Positions 33,565 through 45,030 of a DNA stretch of 64,000 nt are shown piece after piece (position 1 is the first letter of the stretch; every line of letters starts with the position of its first letter). The notes beneath the pieces were generated by a model. That model saw nothing but the letters and a program-made list of their open reading frames with translations, was not told the origin of the DNA and made no database searches. Source of the stretch: Diplonema papillatum (Eukaryota; Euglenozoa; Diplonemea; Diplonemida; Diplonemidae); contig JAPJBO010000058.1 of assembly GCA_030068145.1 (NCBI GenBank), forward strand, positions 186,001 through 250,000. The letters run 5' to 3'. The translations under genes and the position numbers were made by a program.

Positions 33565-34240
33565 TCAGCCTGTGTCGCGACTACACCACTTCATGGGCCA
33601 CCATTAGCACCCGCAATACTTTTAGTGAACACGCACTGACAACAAGGCAAACAAGGCAATATTCGAATACGCGACGCCCGCAAGCGTTCTTGTCGCCCCG
33701 GGTGGCATGAACTTGCTTCATGAACGTGGCGCTGCATGTCACTTCGGCAGCAGCGCCTGCCATCACGCGCTTGAGCTTCCGGGGGGGGGTTCAGTGCTGC
33801 CTGCTCTGGGCCGTTCAAAAATGGCCCAAGGAGGCAGGCCGTTTGTTCCGGAAGAAATGCACCTTGACAAATAACCCGGGAACGATTCAACTGTTCCGTA
33901 TGACATACACGAGTTCGTCCTCTGTTATCGCAGCTGACCGGCACAGTGGCGGTGCGGGCGTGACTCTGGGTCGGATACTACCTGTGAGATACGAGACTGA
34001 CTCAATTGAGGACGTCTACCATCTACAACCAGCAGTACCAGCCGTGCGGACCCCCGCACCGATGAACCTTTTGCTGTTTTCTGGCCGCCAGTACACTGTT
34101 CCTTTCGGTCTTTTCCTGTGCCTGTCCTGCTGAATGACCATCTCCTTCCAGTCAGCCGGGTACCCAAACGGTGGAGTCGCCTACTGTCCTGTGTAAGCCG
34201 TTCGGAGGGAGGAACATGCACAGTTTACGTTTTCACTAAT
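33565..34240 (+). repeat. Fam-D repeat, copy 2
   Basis: It aligns with 19318-19890 across most of its length. It contains a 137-codon frame (33720-34133) that is not preserved in the other copy, so coding is doubtful. Confidence 0.65.
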
Positions 34241-35090
34241 ACTTTTTTTAACCACACCTGGCACACCACTTCAAACCCCGTCGCTAACAACACAAAAAGA
34301 GCGGGGAAAAAAAGGAAAAGGTCCACAAGAGAAGAAAAAACACGCAAACAAAGTCACCAAGCATCAGAACGACGTACATCGTCGAGCGCACAACAACCGA
34401 GAACACAAAAAAAGCGACAGAAAGAAACCGCAAGCAGAACCGTAACTTTCGCACAAAAGATGTTTCAAGCGAACCTTCACTCTAAAAGATGTCAACTCGG
34501 GTTGATTGTCGGCAACGCAAAGCTTCAAAAAAAAAAAAAAAAAGAGACCGACCGACCCCGGAAGCAGAACCACACACCCACGTTTCCTCAACTGCAACCG
34601 CGCGAAAAACCCAAAGGACTGTCTTTATATTGTTCTTTGCCGACAAGAGCGAACCGAATAGTAGGGCCAAGCTGATCCATATCGAGCTTCCTTTTGCTCC
34701 TGCTCTGCGCTCAGATATGCCCCCCAGCGAATCGAGTGCACCAGGTTCTTTTTTTGGCTTCAAATATCTCTCGAATCCGCCGAATCCGCAGTCCAATCGA
34801 TCCGCGCGAGTTTCTCCAGCAGTCGGCCGATAACGTGCACGACGACGAAGCCGCCGCAAAAGTCCCGATTTCGTGCAGCGCCGGAATGCTTCCAAGACGA
34901 AAATCGCCACCAGCAGCAATGCAACATTAGAACGGGGGGAAAATGTTTTCTTGGGTTTGAACGGGGGGGAGGGGCGGTGAGGGGGGTCGCGTTCAAGCAA
35001 TCAGACGCCCCCACCCCCCCTCGAAATACCGAAGCTTCCATGCACCTTATCGAGGACAAACGAGAATCTTGCTGCTGTTCTTCCCGTCCG
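34241..35090. other. No gene; repeat traces
   Basis: A Fam-F trace lies at 34355-34400, a CTCTAAAA tail at 34468-34488 and a poly-A at 34528-34543. No gene is supported. Confidence 0.4.
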
Positions 35091-35600
35091 GAGTTCTATT
35101 TCTTTTTGTATAAACACCTGCTTTGCAGGAAATACTTGAGGAAGCTGCCAGCTGCAAAAGATCAAAGGAGGTAAATGTGCTGTAGCCCACACGAAACACA
35201 GGTGAATCTGGGTTTAGTGGCGGGCGTAAGCGTTCAACAAAAAGACCCACTTTGTAGTTGTATTGTTTCTCCCCCTCTAGCCGCCTTCGGAGTAAGCACA
35301 AGGCAGCCCCTCGAGTATTTCTCTTCATTTTTACATAGGCGCCGGCTTGGAAGAAAATTCTCGACGAAGATGCCGGACACAGAACGGGATCCCAACTGCC
35401 GAACAGTGCGTTGCTCGGGGTAGTCGAAGGCCTGACAAACACACTAATGCAACAAATTCAAGGGGTGCAGCGCGAGAGGCACCATCCACGCTTCAAAGGC
35501 CCACACACCGATGCAACAAATTTACCACCGAACACGTGCTGAACGGACGTGAGGTCATGCGGGTCTATGACAAGACACACAAACACAAAAGGGAAAAAAG
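35091..35600 (+). repeat. Fam-A repeat, long copy
   Basis: From TTTTTGTATAAACACCTGCT through ATCTGGGTTTAGTGGCGGGC, AAAAGACCCACTTTGTAGTT and CCTCGAGTATTTCTC to CGGACGTGAGGTCATGCGGG. It is colinear with 53031-53260 and 38910-39120. No reverse transcriptase or other enzyme is encoded, so this could be an LTR fragment or a SINE/LINE 3' region. Confidence 0.7.
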
Positions 35601-35689
35601 TACTGAGTCAGGGGACTTTAAAAACCCGGTGTCCCGGTGTCAGACACCGGGAAAACCCGGTGTGTCAAAAAAAGAGGAAAAAAAAAAAA

Positions 35690-36460
35690 AGTCAGAAAAT
35701 TTCTGGGGAAATTTTTTTTCCAGATTTCTGTTTTGTCACTGTGTAGGCTGGAAATTTTCTCGTGGAAACTACCGGCGGAAATTTCTTTCGTGGGAAGGGA
35801 AACTGGTGGTGGAAAAAATTTCTCACGACAGAAAACTGATGGAAATTTTCTTGTGGAAACTACTGGCGGAAATTTCTTTTGTGGAATACTGTTGTGGTGG
35901 AAATTTTCTCTCACGACAGAAAAGTGATGGAAATTTTCTCGTGGCGGAAACCTGATGGAAATTTTCTCGTGGCGGAAACTACTGACGGAAATTTCTCTCG
36001 TGACGGGAACCGATGATGAAAATGTTCTCGTGAAACTACTGGCGGAAATTTTGTTTCGTGGGAAACTGGTGGTGGAAATTTCTCTCGTGACAGAAAACTG
36101 GTGTAAATTTTCTCGAGGCGAAAGCTACTGGCGGAAATTTCTCTCATGGTGGAAACCTGGTGGAAATGTTCTCGTGGAAACTACTGGCGGAAATTTCTTT
36201 GTGGAATACTGTTGGTGGAAACTTTCTCACGACAGAAAACTGATGGAAATTTTCTCATGGCAGAAACCAGCGGCGGAAATTTCTTTCACGGGAAGCTTGG
36301 CGCAAAACTTTTCTAACAGAAATTGTTGGTGGAAATGTTTTCTAACGGAATCCATCGGTGGAAATTTCTCGTGGCAGAAACCTGATGGAAAAAATCTTCT
36401 CATAGCAGAAACCACCGGCGGAAATTTCTTTCACGGAAAACTGTTTTGCGATCTTCGTAC
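35690..36460. repeat. Degenerate tandem array, 'GGAAATTTTCTCGTGG'-like
   Basis: About 770 bp of imperfect units alternate GGAAATTTTCTCGTGG, CGGAAACTACTGGC and GGAAATTTCTTTCGTGG, with unit lengths of roughly 35-50 bp. Long frames on either strand follow from the repeat. Confidence 0.85.
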
Positions 36461-36906
36461 TTAGCTGGCTGGCCAGAAAGGCGCCAAAAAATTTCCGCGC
36501 CTGCGGTGCAGGGTATTTTGGCTGAGTATCTTTTGTAATGGGGCTACCGCATTATTTGCTCATTCTGTTCACAGTGTTCCACCGTGGCAGGCAATGCAGG
36601 GGCGTTGTGCAGGACGAAAACCTGCTGCAGCCGGTGAACAACCAACGTGTTTCCGTCCATCTGTTTAGCTGTAAGTGCGACCGTCAAAGTTTCCGCTTCT
36701 GCGGCGCAGGTTTAATTGACATGTGAGCCAACCTAGTTGTGACGAGCCACCCTACTGCCCATCTGCTTTGATAAATATATCGCTGCGCGGGCAGGTCTCC
36801 CCCCACCCGAAGCGTCAAGACAGCCTTGGAAAAAAGTGTTGTTGGCTGACACCGGGTTTTCCGCTCCAACCCCCAAACTTTTAAAGACCCCTGCAGTTAC
36901 TGAGTG

Positions 36907-37250
36907 AAAAAAAAAAAAAAAAAAAAAAACAACACACGGTGGTGTAAGCGAAGAACAAATCAGACTGTTTGTATTGTACACCCCTCTACCTCTGTTTTTC
37001 CTTCCCTTCCGTTCGGAGTCAAAGCAGCTACGTCGAGTATTTTATTTCCGGCTGTGCGTAAATAATAAGAGCCACGTCACTTCTTTGAGAGGGGGGGGAT
37101 ACAAAATAGAGGGTGCACCTGAAATTCACAACCATCGAACCTTTTTCGTCGTAACAATGCTTTGTAAACACGAAAGCGAACGCTGGCAGCGTGTTTGGGA
37201 GAAGATAAGCCTAACGAGCATATTCGCGCAGCAGACTAATCCTCCCCGGC
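36907..37250 (+). repeat. Fam-A 3' part, interrupted
   Basis: GGTGGTGTAAGCGAAGAACA, GGAGTCAAAGCAGCTACGTC and AACAATGCTTTGTA, then GTGTTTGGGAGAAGAT and CTAATCCTCCCCGGCA. The last part continues after the element at 37252-38309. The uninterrupted version is at 53255-53380. Confidence 0.7.
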
Positions 37251-37251
37251 A

Positions 37252-38309
37252 CAGTGTGGGGGCTGGCACCGGTGCTGGCCGGTGCCCGGTGCTGAGCACC
37301 AGCACCGGGCACCGCGGTGCTGGCGGTGCTCTCCGGTGCTGGAAAAATAATTTCGGTTTTCACACCTCAAAAAGCTCAAAAAAACGAAAAAAAAGTGTTG
37401 AAACCATAGTTTGGGCCTCGTTCTCGGTTTTTTGAGCAGAAATCTTTTGAGTTGCACCCCCCCCACGCTCCCCCAGTGAGTCTGGGTCGCAGTGGGTGCT
37501 TCCCCATTACGACTGTGGGCCTGATCCTGGCTCCTGGAAGCCGATCCACAGTACCAGACCTTTTTCGACGACTTTTTGCTCGAGATCAACTCCGATGAAG
37601 AGATCTGTGGATAATAGACCCGGGGGCCAAAGAGTTGGTACGTGGTTCGTCGAGCCAGGGACCGGGACGTGGATCCGCGTGAAAACGGAAATCGTGGAAA
37701 TCGAAGTTTCCATTTCAGATTTCTTGGTTCAAATGCCTGTGCACGTGAAATTATCAATTCCCGCAGGGTGTGTTTTTTGACATTTGACCCCGACGAAACA
37801 ACACTATTGCGCTGGTAGTTTTGACCGTTTTGGCGTGATTCTGTGATGCAAAGTTTTGCATTCCGCGGTGTAATTTTCATGCCTGGTGCCCTGAACATCG
37901 GAAAGCCTCAACGAACCACGCAAATACTATGGGTTCCCTGGGTCCATTTTGCACAAATCTCCTCATCGGAGCTGAACGTGAGCATAAAGTCGACGAGAAA
38001 GGTCTGCTCCACGGGCCAGCAAAAGAATGTCACAAAACAGGGGATTTATCATTGCAAAACTGGCGGGTTCCTTATCCGCCGTAACCCGGTGCCCTTTACC
38101 TCGTACGAACCCAATATACTTTTTGGTCGCCGGATCCATTTCTCACGGCTCTCTTCATCGGAGCTGCTCGCGAGCAAAAACTCGTTGAAAAAGGTTTGCT
38201 ACGGGGTGGTTGAAGTCAAATACCAGACCCGGCACAGGAGAGCACCGGAGAGCACCGGCCGGTGCTCTCCGGTGCCAGCACCGGTGCTGTGGTGCCAGCC
38301 CCCACACTG
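37252..38309. mobile_element. Inverted-repeat element with hAT-like ends (1058 bp)
   Basis: The ends CAGTGTGGGGGCTGGCACC and GGTGCCAGCCCCCACACTG form perfect 19-bp inverted repeats, followed inwards by dense CACCGG/GGTGCT palindromes. CCCGGCA(C) duplicates on both sides (37245-37251 and 38310-38316). The empty site is preserved at 53343-53380 (CTAATCCTCCCCCGGCACAT). Inside, a block with ATCGGAGCTG and a GAGAAAGGTCTGC-like sequence occurs twice forward (37960-38020, 38150-38210) and once inverted (37545-37605). No transposase is present. The 7-8-bp duplication and CAGTG ends suggest hAT. Confidence 0.8.
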
Positions 38310-38889
38310 CCCGGCACGTACAAACAGCGAGGGAGGCAATTGTCCGAACCCCAGCTCGGTTCTTACCTTTTCGACATACATACATGTGGCCAATCCGTGA
38401 AGAATACAACCTGCCCCTTTTCTTTTAGAAACATTCTTTTTTTTTTCTCCTTTCCTCCTCTACTTTGATCATAGGTGTCACGGCAAGTTTTGGCAGCCGC
38501 TGCTTAACAAAATTTGAGATTTACATCTGAATGACACCTCAATCCAAAAAAAGTTGTCGACAACTAACAAGTAAAAGAATAAAACAAAACTACGCATTTC
38601 TTCCCGTCCAACGACACCCCCCCCCTGGTTCTTGGGTGGCTTGACGACTGCGCAGCAGCATTCCCGCAGTGAGACTGTAACAGTCTGATGGGACCGCCCA
38701 GTCGAGGCGACCTAATCAGTCCCACAGGTTGCCATCTGCAAAAAGCGTAGACGAAACGCGACTATTCCACTTCGTTTTAGATGGCACGAGCCACTACCGG
38801 CACCAGGACAGAGGAGTCAGGAATGTGAACCGACGAGTTCGCTGAATCGAACCCGCAAGTTCCACCCGCTCCCCCAAACCCGCAAACCC

Positions 38890-39300
38890 GCAAACCCGCA
38901 AACCCAACCGAAACACAGGTAAATCTGGGTTTAGTGGCGGGCGTAAGCATTCACCAAAAAAGACCCACTTTGTAGTTGTATTGTTTTACATAAGCGCCAG
39001 CTTGAAGGAAATGCTCGACGATGCTGCCCGACAAAGAACAGACGGGATCCCAAGTGCTGTAACTACCGAACCACAGGTTAAACGGACGTGAGGTCATGCG
39101 GGGCGAACACAACAGGTCAAACTCCTGAGTGAGAAAACAACACACAGTGGTGTAAGCGAAGAACAAATCAGATTGTGTTTGTATTGTATTTGCTTACCTC
39201 TATATTTCCCTTCCATTCGGAGTCGAAGCAGCTACGTTGAGTCCCCCTCTAGCCTCCTTCGAAATGAGTACAAGGCAGTCCCTCGAGTATTTCCGATGAA
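38890..39300 (+). repeat. Fam-A repeat
   Basis: AAATCTGGGTTTAGTGGCGG through CATAAGCGCCAGCTTGAAGG, GGACGTGAGGTCATGCGGGG and TCGGAGTCGAAGCAGCTACG to CCCTCTAGCCTCCTTCGAA. It is preceded by CCCGCAAA short repeats. Confidence 0.7.
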
Positions 39301-39355
39301 AAGTTTCCTTTTTTTTTTGGCACCAAGATGTCTGTCAAACGGGTACACCTATTCG

Positions 39356-39622
39356 CAGGGCTTACGCTCCGTTTTCGGCCTCAGAGAAAATACGTGTGGT
39401 CCACATGCGCTTGAGGTTCGAGGGGAAACAAAACCTTTGCCCCTATGTGCGGCGGGCAAAAAAATAGCCTCACTGCTGGACTTGGCGACTTGTGGGCCTA
39501 GACTCCCCTGCATGTGGACCAACCTGTGGCAAGCACATGCGGAGGAAAATATAAATCAAAATCCACACGTGGTACTTGTGGATCCACTCGTGGAAGCACA
39601 AGTTGCGCGGAAGGAAAAAGTC

Positions 39623-39660
<38 letters not shown>

Positions 39661-39873
39661 CGTTGACCCAAACAACTTCCGCCGGTAGAGAAATCTTGCC
39701 TAAAGGAATCAACTGCCTTCGGGTAGGCTAGTCTGACACTAGTTGTCGTCGGGGGAAAAAAAAAAACAAAGCAAGCAAAGAAACAAAGACGTCAGACATC
39801 AGAACGACGTATATCGTCGACCGCACAAAACGTGTGGAAATCCACACGTTCCACACGTGGAGCGTAAGCCCTG
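39356..39873. mobile_element. hAT-type MITE, copy 2, carrying a nested insertion (518 bp)
   Basis: The ends CAGGGCTTACGCTCC and GGAGCGTAAGCCCTG are bordered by a perfect 8-bp duplication, CCTATTCG (39348-39355 and 39874-39881), the hallmark length of hAT elements. Compared with the 321-bp copy at 21756-22076, about 200 bp of extra sequence lies between roughly 39625 and 39829: a poly-A run followed by a Fam-F repeat. The interior again has CCACACGTG palindromes. No transposase is present. Confidence 0.92.
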
Positions 39874-39924
39874 CCTATTCGCCTCCCCCAGAATCAGATC
39901 CAATCACAAGGACCCCTCCCCTCC

Positions 39925-40095
39925 AAGCATGGGTCGTGGCTGTGACGAGCTACGAACAGCCACCCGACAAACCAAACTCACACCGCTGTCCTGTCTGCAG
40001 GTTCCGCGCTGATGATGGTCCGCATTCTGCGGCCGTGGCTTAACTGACCGAAACGCAGAGTAGATACCCATTCCAAGCACGTTCATACAACCTCC
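39925..40095 (+). repeat. Fam-B repeat
   Basis: GACGAGCTACGAACAGCCAC, CTGTCCTGTCTGCAGGTTCC, GCTGATGATGGTCCGCATTC and CCATTCCAAGCACGTTC follow in order. Confidence 0.65.
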
Positions 40096-40099
40096 AAAA

Positions 40100-42263
40100 C
40101 GAAACAGCATTAAACTAAGATCCCCCGCCCCCTTTTTAGTTATCCCCGAGAAACAGAAAAAGGCATACCATGAGTTCTCAGTTTCTCGTGGGCTCATTCC
40201 TGGCTTGACGGCGTCTCGCTCTCCCGTTCTCTTTTTTTGTTCGAAAAAACGACGTGGTTCACAATATGTTTTTTCCGCGAAGCATCCCAAAGAGCTTCCA
40301 ACATTTTCATCAGCATCCGCATCTTTTGCCCCCAACATCAAACCGTCGTGCTTGCCGCGGTAGGTCTACACCTGTTTGCAACCGCCTTCTGCGTCCGTTT
40401 TCGCGCCCATTGCGAAAAGGGGGTGACTGTGGCAATCAAAAGGACGGCTATCTGTGCGACAGCCGCAGGAGAAGGGCAGGCTGGCGAAGGAGTGGGGTGA
40501 GGTCGCTCGCCGCGAAGCAAGATCGGGTGGAGGTTCGGTTGGCGTGCGCCACCTCATTGGGTTGGGCAGGGAGTCGTTGGATGCCAATGCAATGGGGATC
40601 TTCTCCTCCTCTGGGATCTCTCCTGCCAACAACAGAGCTAACCCCAGGCGAGGAACAGACATTGATACGCCGCGGCCAACCTCATACCGCCAGCAGCAGA
40701 AGCAGGGCCAATGAAAACAAATCGCGGTAGCCGACTTTCATTCATCCGGAGGCTTGCACACCCCAGCCATCACATCCTTTAAAGTAGCAACCTGAGATTA
40801 GTTGAATAACTCTTTTGCGTTTGTGCTGCGGACGGGAGCCGGAATTGAACACTCAGGACCGACAAGAGATACTGACTCGGGCACACTCAACTACTCTTGG
40901 TTCCACCAACAAAAACGAACTTTCACTCTAAAAAGAAAGACGACAAAAGTTTTAAGCGAACTTTCATCCTAAGAAAAAAAAAAAAAAAAACTACGAAATG
41001 GTGTTTTCCAGACCCCGGTAGAAAGTCGGTAAGAAGTCGCCAAGAACCCGGCAGAAACCCGGCAGAACTTGGTTGGATCACACCACGAAGGACACAATTC
41101 TTCTCACTTCCCCCCTTCCCCCCGTCAATCCGCGGTTAAATAACCTGGCCTCAGTGGTGCAAGCACCACGCGCTCTTCAAACCCAAGAAACATTTCCCCC
41201 CCCCCCGCGAAACAGTTTGCTTGTCAGATTACCCCCTCAGGTGACACCACTTTATCTTTAGCCATACTTCAACTCTCTTCTCTTTTATGTCTCTTTTCTA
41301 TTTTCTTTTTAACCGGTTCCTTTGTACAAGGGTACTAGCTCTGACCTCGACCCCGGTGCCGAAAACTGGTTCTTCAGACACTGCATCGCAGTTCGCCACC
41401 ACTGTGAGGAACTGAACGCACGGCAGTTCTTCGTCAAGGACTGCCGCAGGTTGCGGACAAGAGTCACGCACGGTCTGTATTCTTCCGTCCCAGTTCAGTG
41501 TCCTTGGCTTTCCATGCATTTAGCCATGCAGTCTTTGAGCGATCACAGCTTCCCCTTTTCACCGCTACCGCGGTAAAAGAGGTGGAAGACATGTGCCAAA
41601 AGTCTTCCGCTGACCTCACGTCAGCGAACTTCTTCCCAATGCGCAATCACAGAACGTTCAGCTTTTGACCCTGGCACCAGATCACAGAACATAGGGGCAA
41701 CGCTGCGCCCAGAAGAAGCACCTGCGTACCCGTCAGGCGTCCCTTCATCACGTTTGCGCCATCAGTACTGATGCCAACAATTCGACCTGTGTCAAGCGAG
41801 CAAAGAGGTCTTCTAAGCGCCTACTGTACTCCTACTGCACGGTCCCTCCGTGGGGGCAAATACTGATTCTGTTTTTTCTTTTCAAGGGTCAACCAGTTTT
41901 CTGGCCCAAAAGCTGGTTTTCGGACTAGAAAACACCCCCAAGCTAGTACCCCGCTTTGTTATCCCTCTTTTTCTTCGCCCGTAGAGCCGGTCAACCGCAG
42001 GGCAGAACGGACGGGGGGTTGCGACACAGTGCGCTGACTCCGACTCGAGCTTTGTATGCTGCGGTTGACCAATACGCTCGCCCCGGAGGGAACACCTTCT
42101 TCTCTTCTTCACTCTTGGCTCTCCTGGGGCGACCACGAACGCCTCTTTTTTGGATGGGGCTCACATGTTTGTCGCTCCCTTCCATTTGTAGTAGAAGTTG
42201 GCGAAGAAAGCTACGCGGGTTGTCCGTCGATCGTTGGATGGTGTGGATAGATGGTAGACGTGG
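40100..42263. other. No recognised gene
   Basis: Two CTCTAAAA-type tails lie at 40915-40933 and 40953-40974. An inverted Fam-E copy is at 41985-42110. Open frames near 40237-40730 match nothing. Confidence 0.4.
40812..40899 (-). other. tRNA-like pol III promoter boxes, low support
   Basis: On the minus strand an A-box-like TAGTTGAGTGT is followed at tRNA spacing by a B-box-like TGTTCAATTCC. The T-stem and acceptor pairings fail, so it is at best a decayed tRNA or a SINE head. Confidence 0.2.
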
Positions 42264-44286
42264 AGACGCGGGATGGACCGAGAGCTGACTCAAAGGGTCC
42301 GAGTGATGGTTTATCAGGTTGCTACGGTAAACACGACGCGGGATGGACCGAGAGCTGACTCAAAGGGTCCGAGTGATGGTTTATCAGGTTGCTACGGTAA
42401 ACATGACGCGGGATGGACCGAGAGCTGACTCAAAGGGTCCGAGTGATGGTTTATCAGGTTGCTACGGTAAACACGACGCGGGATGGACCGAGAGCTGACT
42501 CAAAGGGTCCGAGTGATGGTTTATCAGGTTGCTACGGTAAACACGACGCGGGATGGACCGAGAGCTGACTCAAAGGGTCCGAGTGATGGTTTATCAGGTT
42601 GCTACGGTAAACGCGACGCGGGATGGACCGAGAGCTGACTCAAAGGGTCCGAGTGATGGTTTATCAGGTTGCTACGGTAAACACGACGCGGGATGGACCG
42701 AGAGCTGACTCAAAGGGTCCGAGTGATGGTTTATCAGGTTGCTACGGTAAACACGACGCGGGATGGACCGAGAGCTGACTCAAAGGGTCCGAGTGATGGT
42801 TTATCAGGTTGCTACGGTAAACGCGACGCGGGATGGACCGAGAGCTGACTCAAAGGGTCCGAGTGATGGTTTATCAGGTTGCTACGGTAAACACGACGCG
42901 GGATGGACCGAGAGCTGACTCAAAGGGTCCGAGTGATGGTTTATCAGGTTGCTACGGTAAACGCGACGCGGGATGGACCGAGAGCTGACTCAAAGGGTCC
43001 GAGTGATGGTTTATCAGGTTGCTACGGTAAACACGACGCGGGATGGACCGAGAGCTGACTCAAAGGGTCCGAGTGATGGTTTATCAGGTTGCTACGGTAA
43101 ACGCGACGCGGGATGGACCGAGAGCTGACTCAAAGGGTCCGAGTGATGGTTTATCAGGTTGCTACGGTAAACACGACGCGGGATGGACCGAGAGCTGACT
43201 CAAAGGGTCCGAGTGATGGTTTATCAGGTTGCTACGGTAAACACGACGCGGGATGGACCGAGAGCTGACTCAAAGGGTCCGAGTGATGGTTTATCAGGTT
43301 GCTACGGTAAACGCGACGCGGGATGGACCGAGAGCTGACTCAAAGGGTCCGAGTGATGGTTTATCAGGTTGCTACGGTAAACACGACGCGGGATGGACCG
43401 AGAGCTGACTCAAAGGGTCCGAGTGATGGTTTATCAGGTTGCTACGGTAAACGCGACGCGGGATGGACCGAGAGCTGACTCAAAGGGTCCGAGTGATGGT
43501 TTATCAGGTTGCTACGGTAAACACGACGCGGGATGGACCGAGAGCTGACTCAAAGGGTCCGAGTGATGGTTTATCAGGTTGCTACGGTAAACGCGACGCG
43601 GGATGGACCGAGAGCTGACTCAAAGGGTCCGAGTGATGGTTTATCAGGTTGCTACGGTAAACATGACGCGGGATGGACCGAGAGCTGACTCAAAGGGTCC
43701 GAGTGATGGTTTATCAGGTTGCTACGGTAAACGCGACGCGGGATGGACCGAGAGCTGACTCAAAGGGTCCGAGTGATGGTTTATCAGGTTGCTACGGTAA
43801 ACACGACGCGGGATGGACCGAGAGCTGACTCAAAGGGTCCGAGTGATGGTTTATCAGGTTGCTACGGTAAACACGACGCGGGATGGACCGAGAGCTGACT
43901 CAAAGGGTCCGAGTGATGGTTTATCAGGTTGCTACGGTAAACACGACGCGGGATGGACCGAGAGCTGACTCAAAGGGTCCGAGTGATGGTTTATCAGGTT
44001 GCTACGGTAAACACGACGCGGGATGGACCGAGAGCTGACTCAAAGGGTCCGAGTGATGGTTTATCAGGTTGCTACGGTAAACACGACGCGGGATGGACCG
44101 AGAGCTGACTCAAAGGGTCCGAGTGATGGTTTATCAGGTTGCTACGGTAAACACGACGCGGGATGGACCGAGAGCTGACTCAAAGGGTCCGAGTGATGGT
44201 TTATCAGGTTGCTACGGTAAACACGACGCGGGATGGACCGAGAGCTGACTCAAAGGGTCCGAGTGATGGTTTATCAGGTTGCTACG
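42264..44286. repeat. Satellite, 70-bp unit, about 29 copies
   Basis: 2023 bp hold 28 full units and one nearly complete unit (GACGCGGGATGGACCGAGAG and onward). By eye all variation falls on one dinucleotide at the unit junction: GTAAAC is followed by AC, GC or AT before GACGCGG. AC is commonest, GC alternates with it in the middle, and AT appears twice. The array ends about 200 bp before the SPCS3 start codon. Such homogeneity means recent expansion or ongoing homogenisation. Confidence 0.98.
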
Positions 44287-44296
44287 CCTTTTGATC

Positions 44297-44375
44297 CCTA
44301 ACAATCTTGCGGGCTAAAAAGACGTAGGCAGCGTGTTTTGGGGTTGCTCAGAATTCCTTACCTCAACATGACATA
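44297..44375 (+). repeat. Fam-C left part, copy 2
   Basis: AATCTTGCGGGCTAAAAAGA, GTAGGCAGCGTGTTTTGGGG and CTCAGAATTCCTTACC match 6714-6800 and 51808-51892. It lies between the 70-bp satellite and SPCS3. Confidence 0.75.
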
Positions 44376-44484
44376 AACGATCCACCGACGCACAAGCAGA
44401 GTTATCATTCTGTCCACACAGGAGAGGGTCTGGGTTTGTGGAAGTGGGTGTGGGGAGGGGAGGGTGGGGGGTACCGTAGGAGCA

Positions 44485-45030
44485 ATGCATACAATATGGT
44501 CTCGGCTGAACACGATGATGGGGACGCTGCTGAGCATGCTGGGAATCGTTGCGCTGTTTCTGGCGCTGACGACCGTGTTTTTTGAGTTCGTTCGCGGGAT
44601 GCCGGAGCCGAAGCTCGACTTGGTAGGCATCGAGCTCCTGGGCATGACGTTCGACCCCACTACGCAGGAAGAGGTCGCCACTGTCGCCGTGAGCGTGAAC
44701 GCGGATTTGTCCAGCATATGGCACCTCAACGTGAAAATGTTCTTCCTGTACGTCTATCTCGAAAGCGAGCGTGACGGAATTGTCGACACCGTCTTCATCT
44801 ACGACCATATCATGCAGTCGCCGCACATGACAGTGGGGCCTGTGTTCGACAAGAAGCTGAGGGGCCCGAAGGGTACGGTCAAAGGGCAGACTTTCAGTGT
44901 TAAAATAGGCTGGAACATCGTGCCCTACGCGGGGATCCTGTACCATCAAGCGAAGGAATTCCAGAACTTCACCATCCCCGCAGACACGGAAATGCCAACC
45001 ATTAATTTCCGGAAGAGCGGGAGGTACTGA
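44485..45030 (+). CDS. SPCS3: Signal peptidase complex subunit 3
   Basis: This 181-residue protein is the non-catalytic, ER-membrane subunit (SPC22/23, yeast Spc3) of the signal peptidase complex, which removes signal peptides during secretion. Family marks: an N-terminal single membrane span (about residues 11-36, MGTLLSMLGIVALFLALTTV); a lumenal domain with VAVSVNADLSSIWHLNVKM and the FFLYVYLE strand; then KIGWNIVPYAGIL, matching the family's SWNVVPxxG(I/L)L signature. Length is normal for the family. The ATG at 44485 precedes the membrane span as in homologues; an in-frame GTG further up is not needed. The gene has no intron. It is flanked by the two parts of Fam-C and lies just after a 70-bp satellite. 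Confidence 0.92.
   Translation: MHTIWSRLNTMMGTLLSMLGIVALFLALTTVFFEFVRGMPEPKLDLVGIELLGMTFDPTTQEEVATVAVSVNADLSSIWHLNVKMFFLYVYLESERDGIVDTVFIYDHIMQSPHMTVGPVFDKKLRGPKGTVKGQTFSVKIGWNIVPYAGILYHQAKEFQNFTIPADTEMPTINFRKSGRY

Noticed and set aside
42264-44286. Telomeric or subtelomeric repeat
   Set aside because: The 70-bp unit has no short G-rich telomere motif, and genes continue on its right side.
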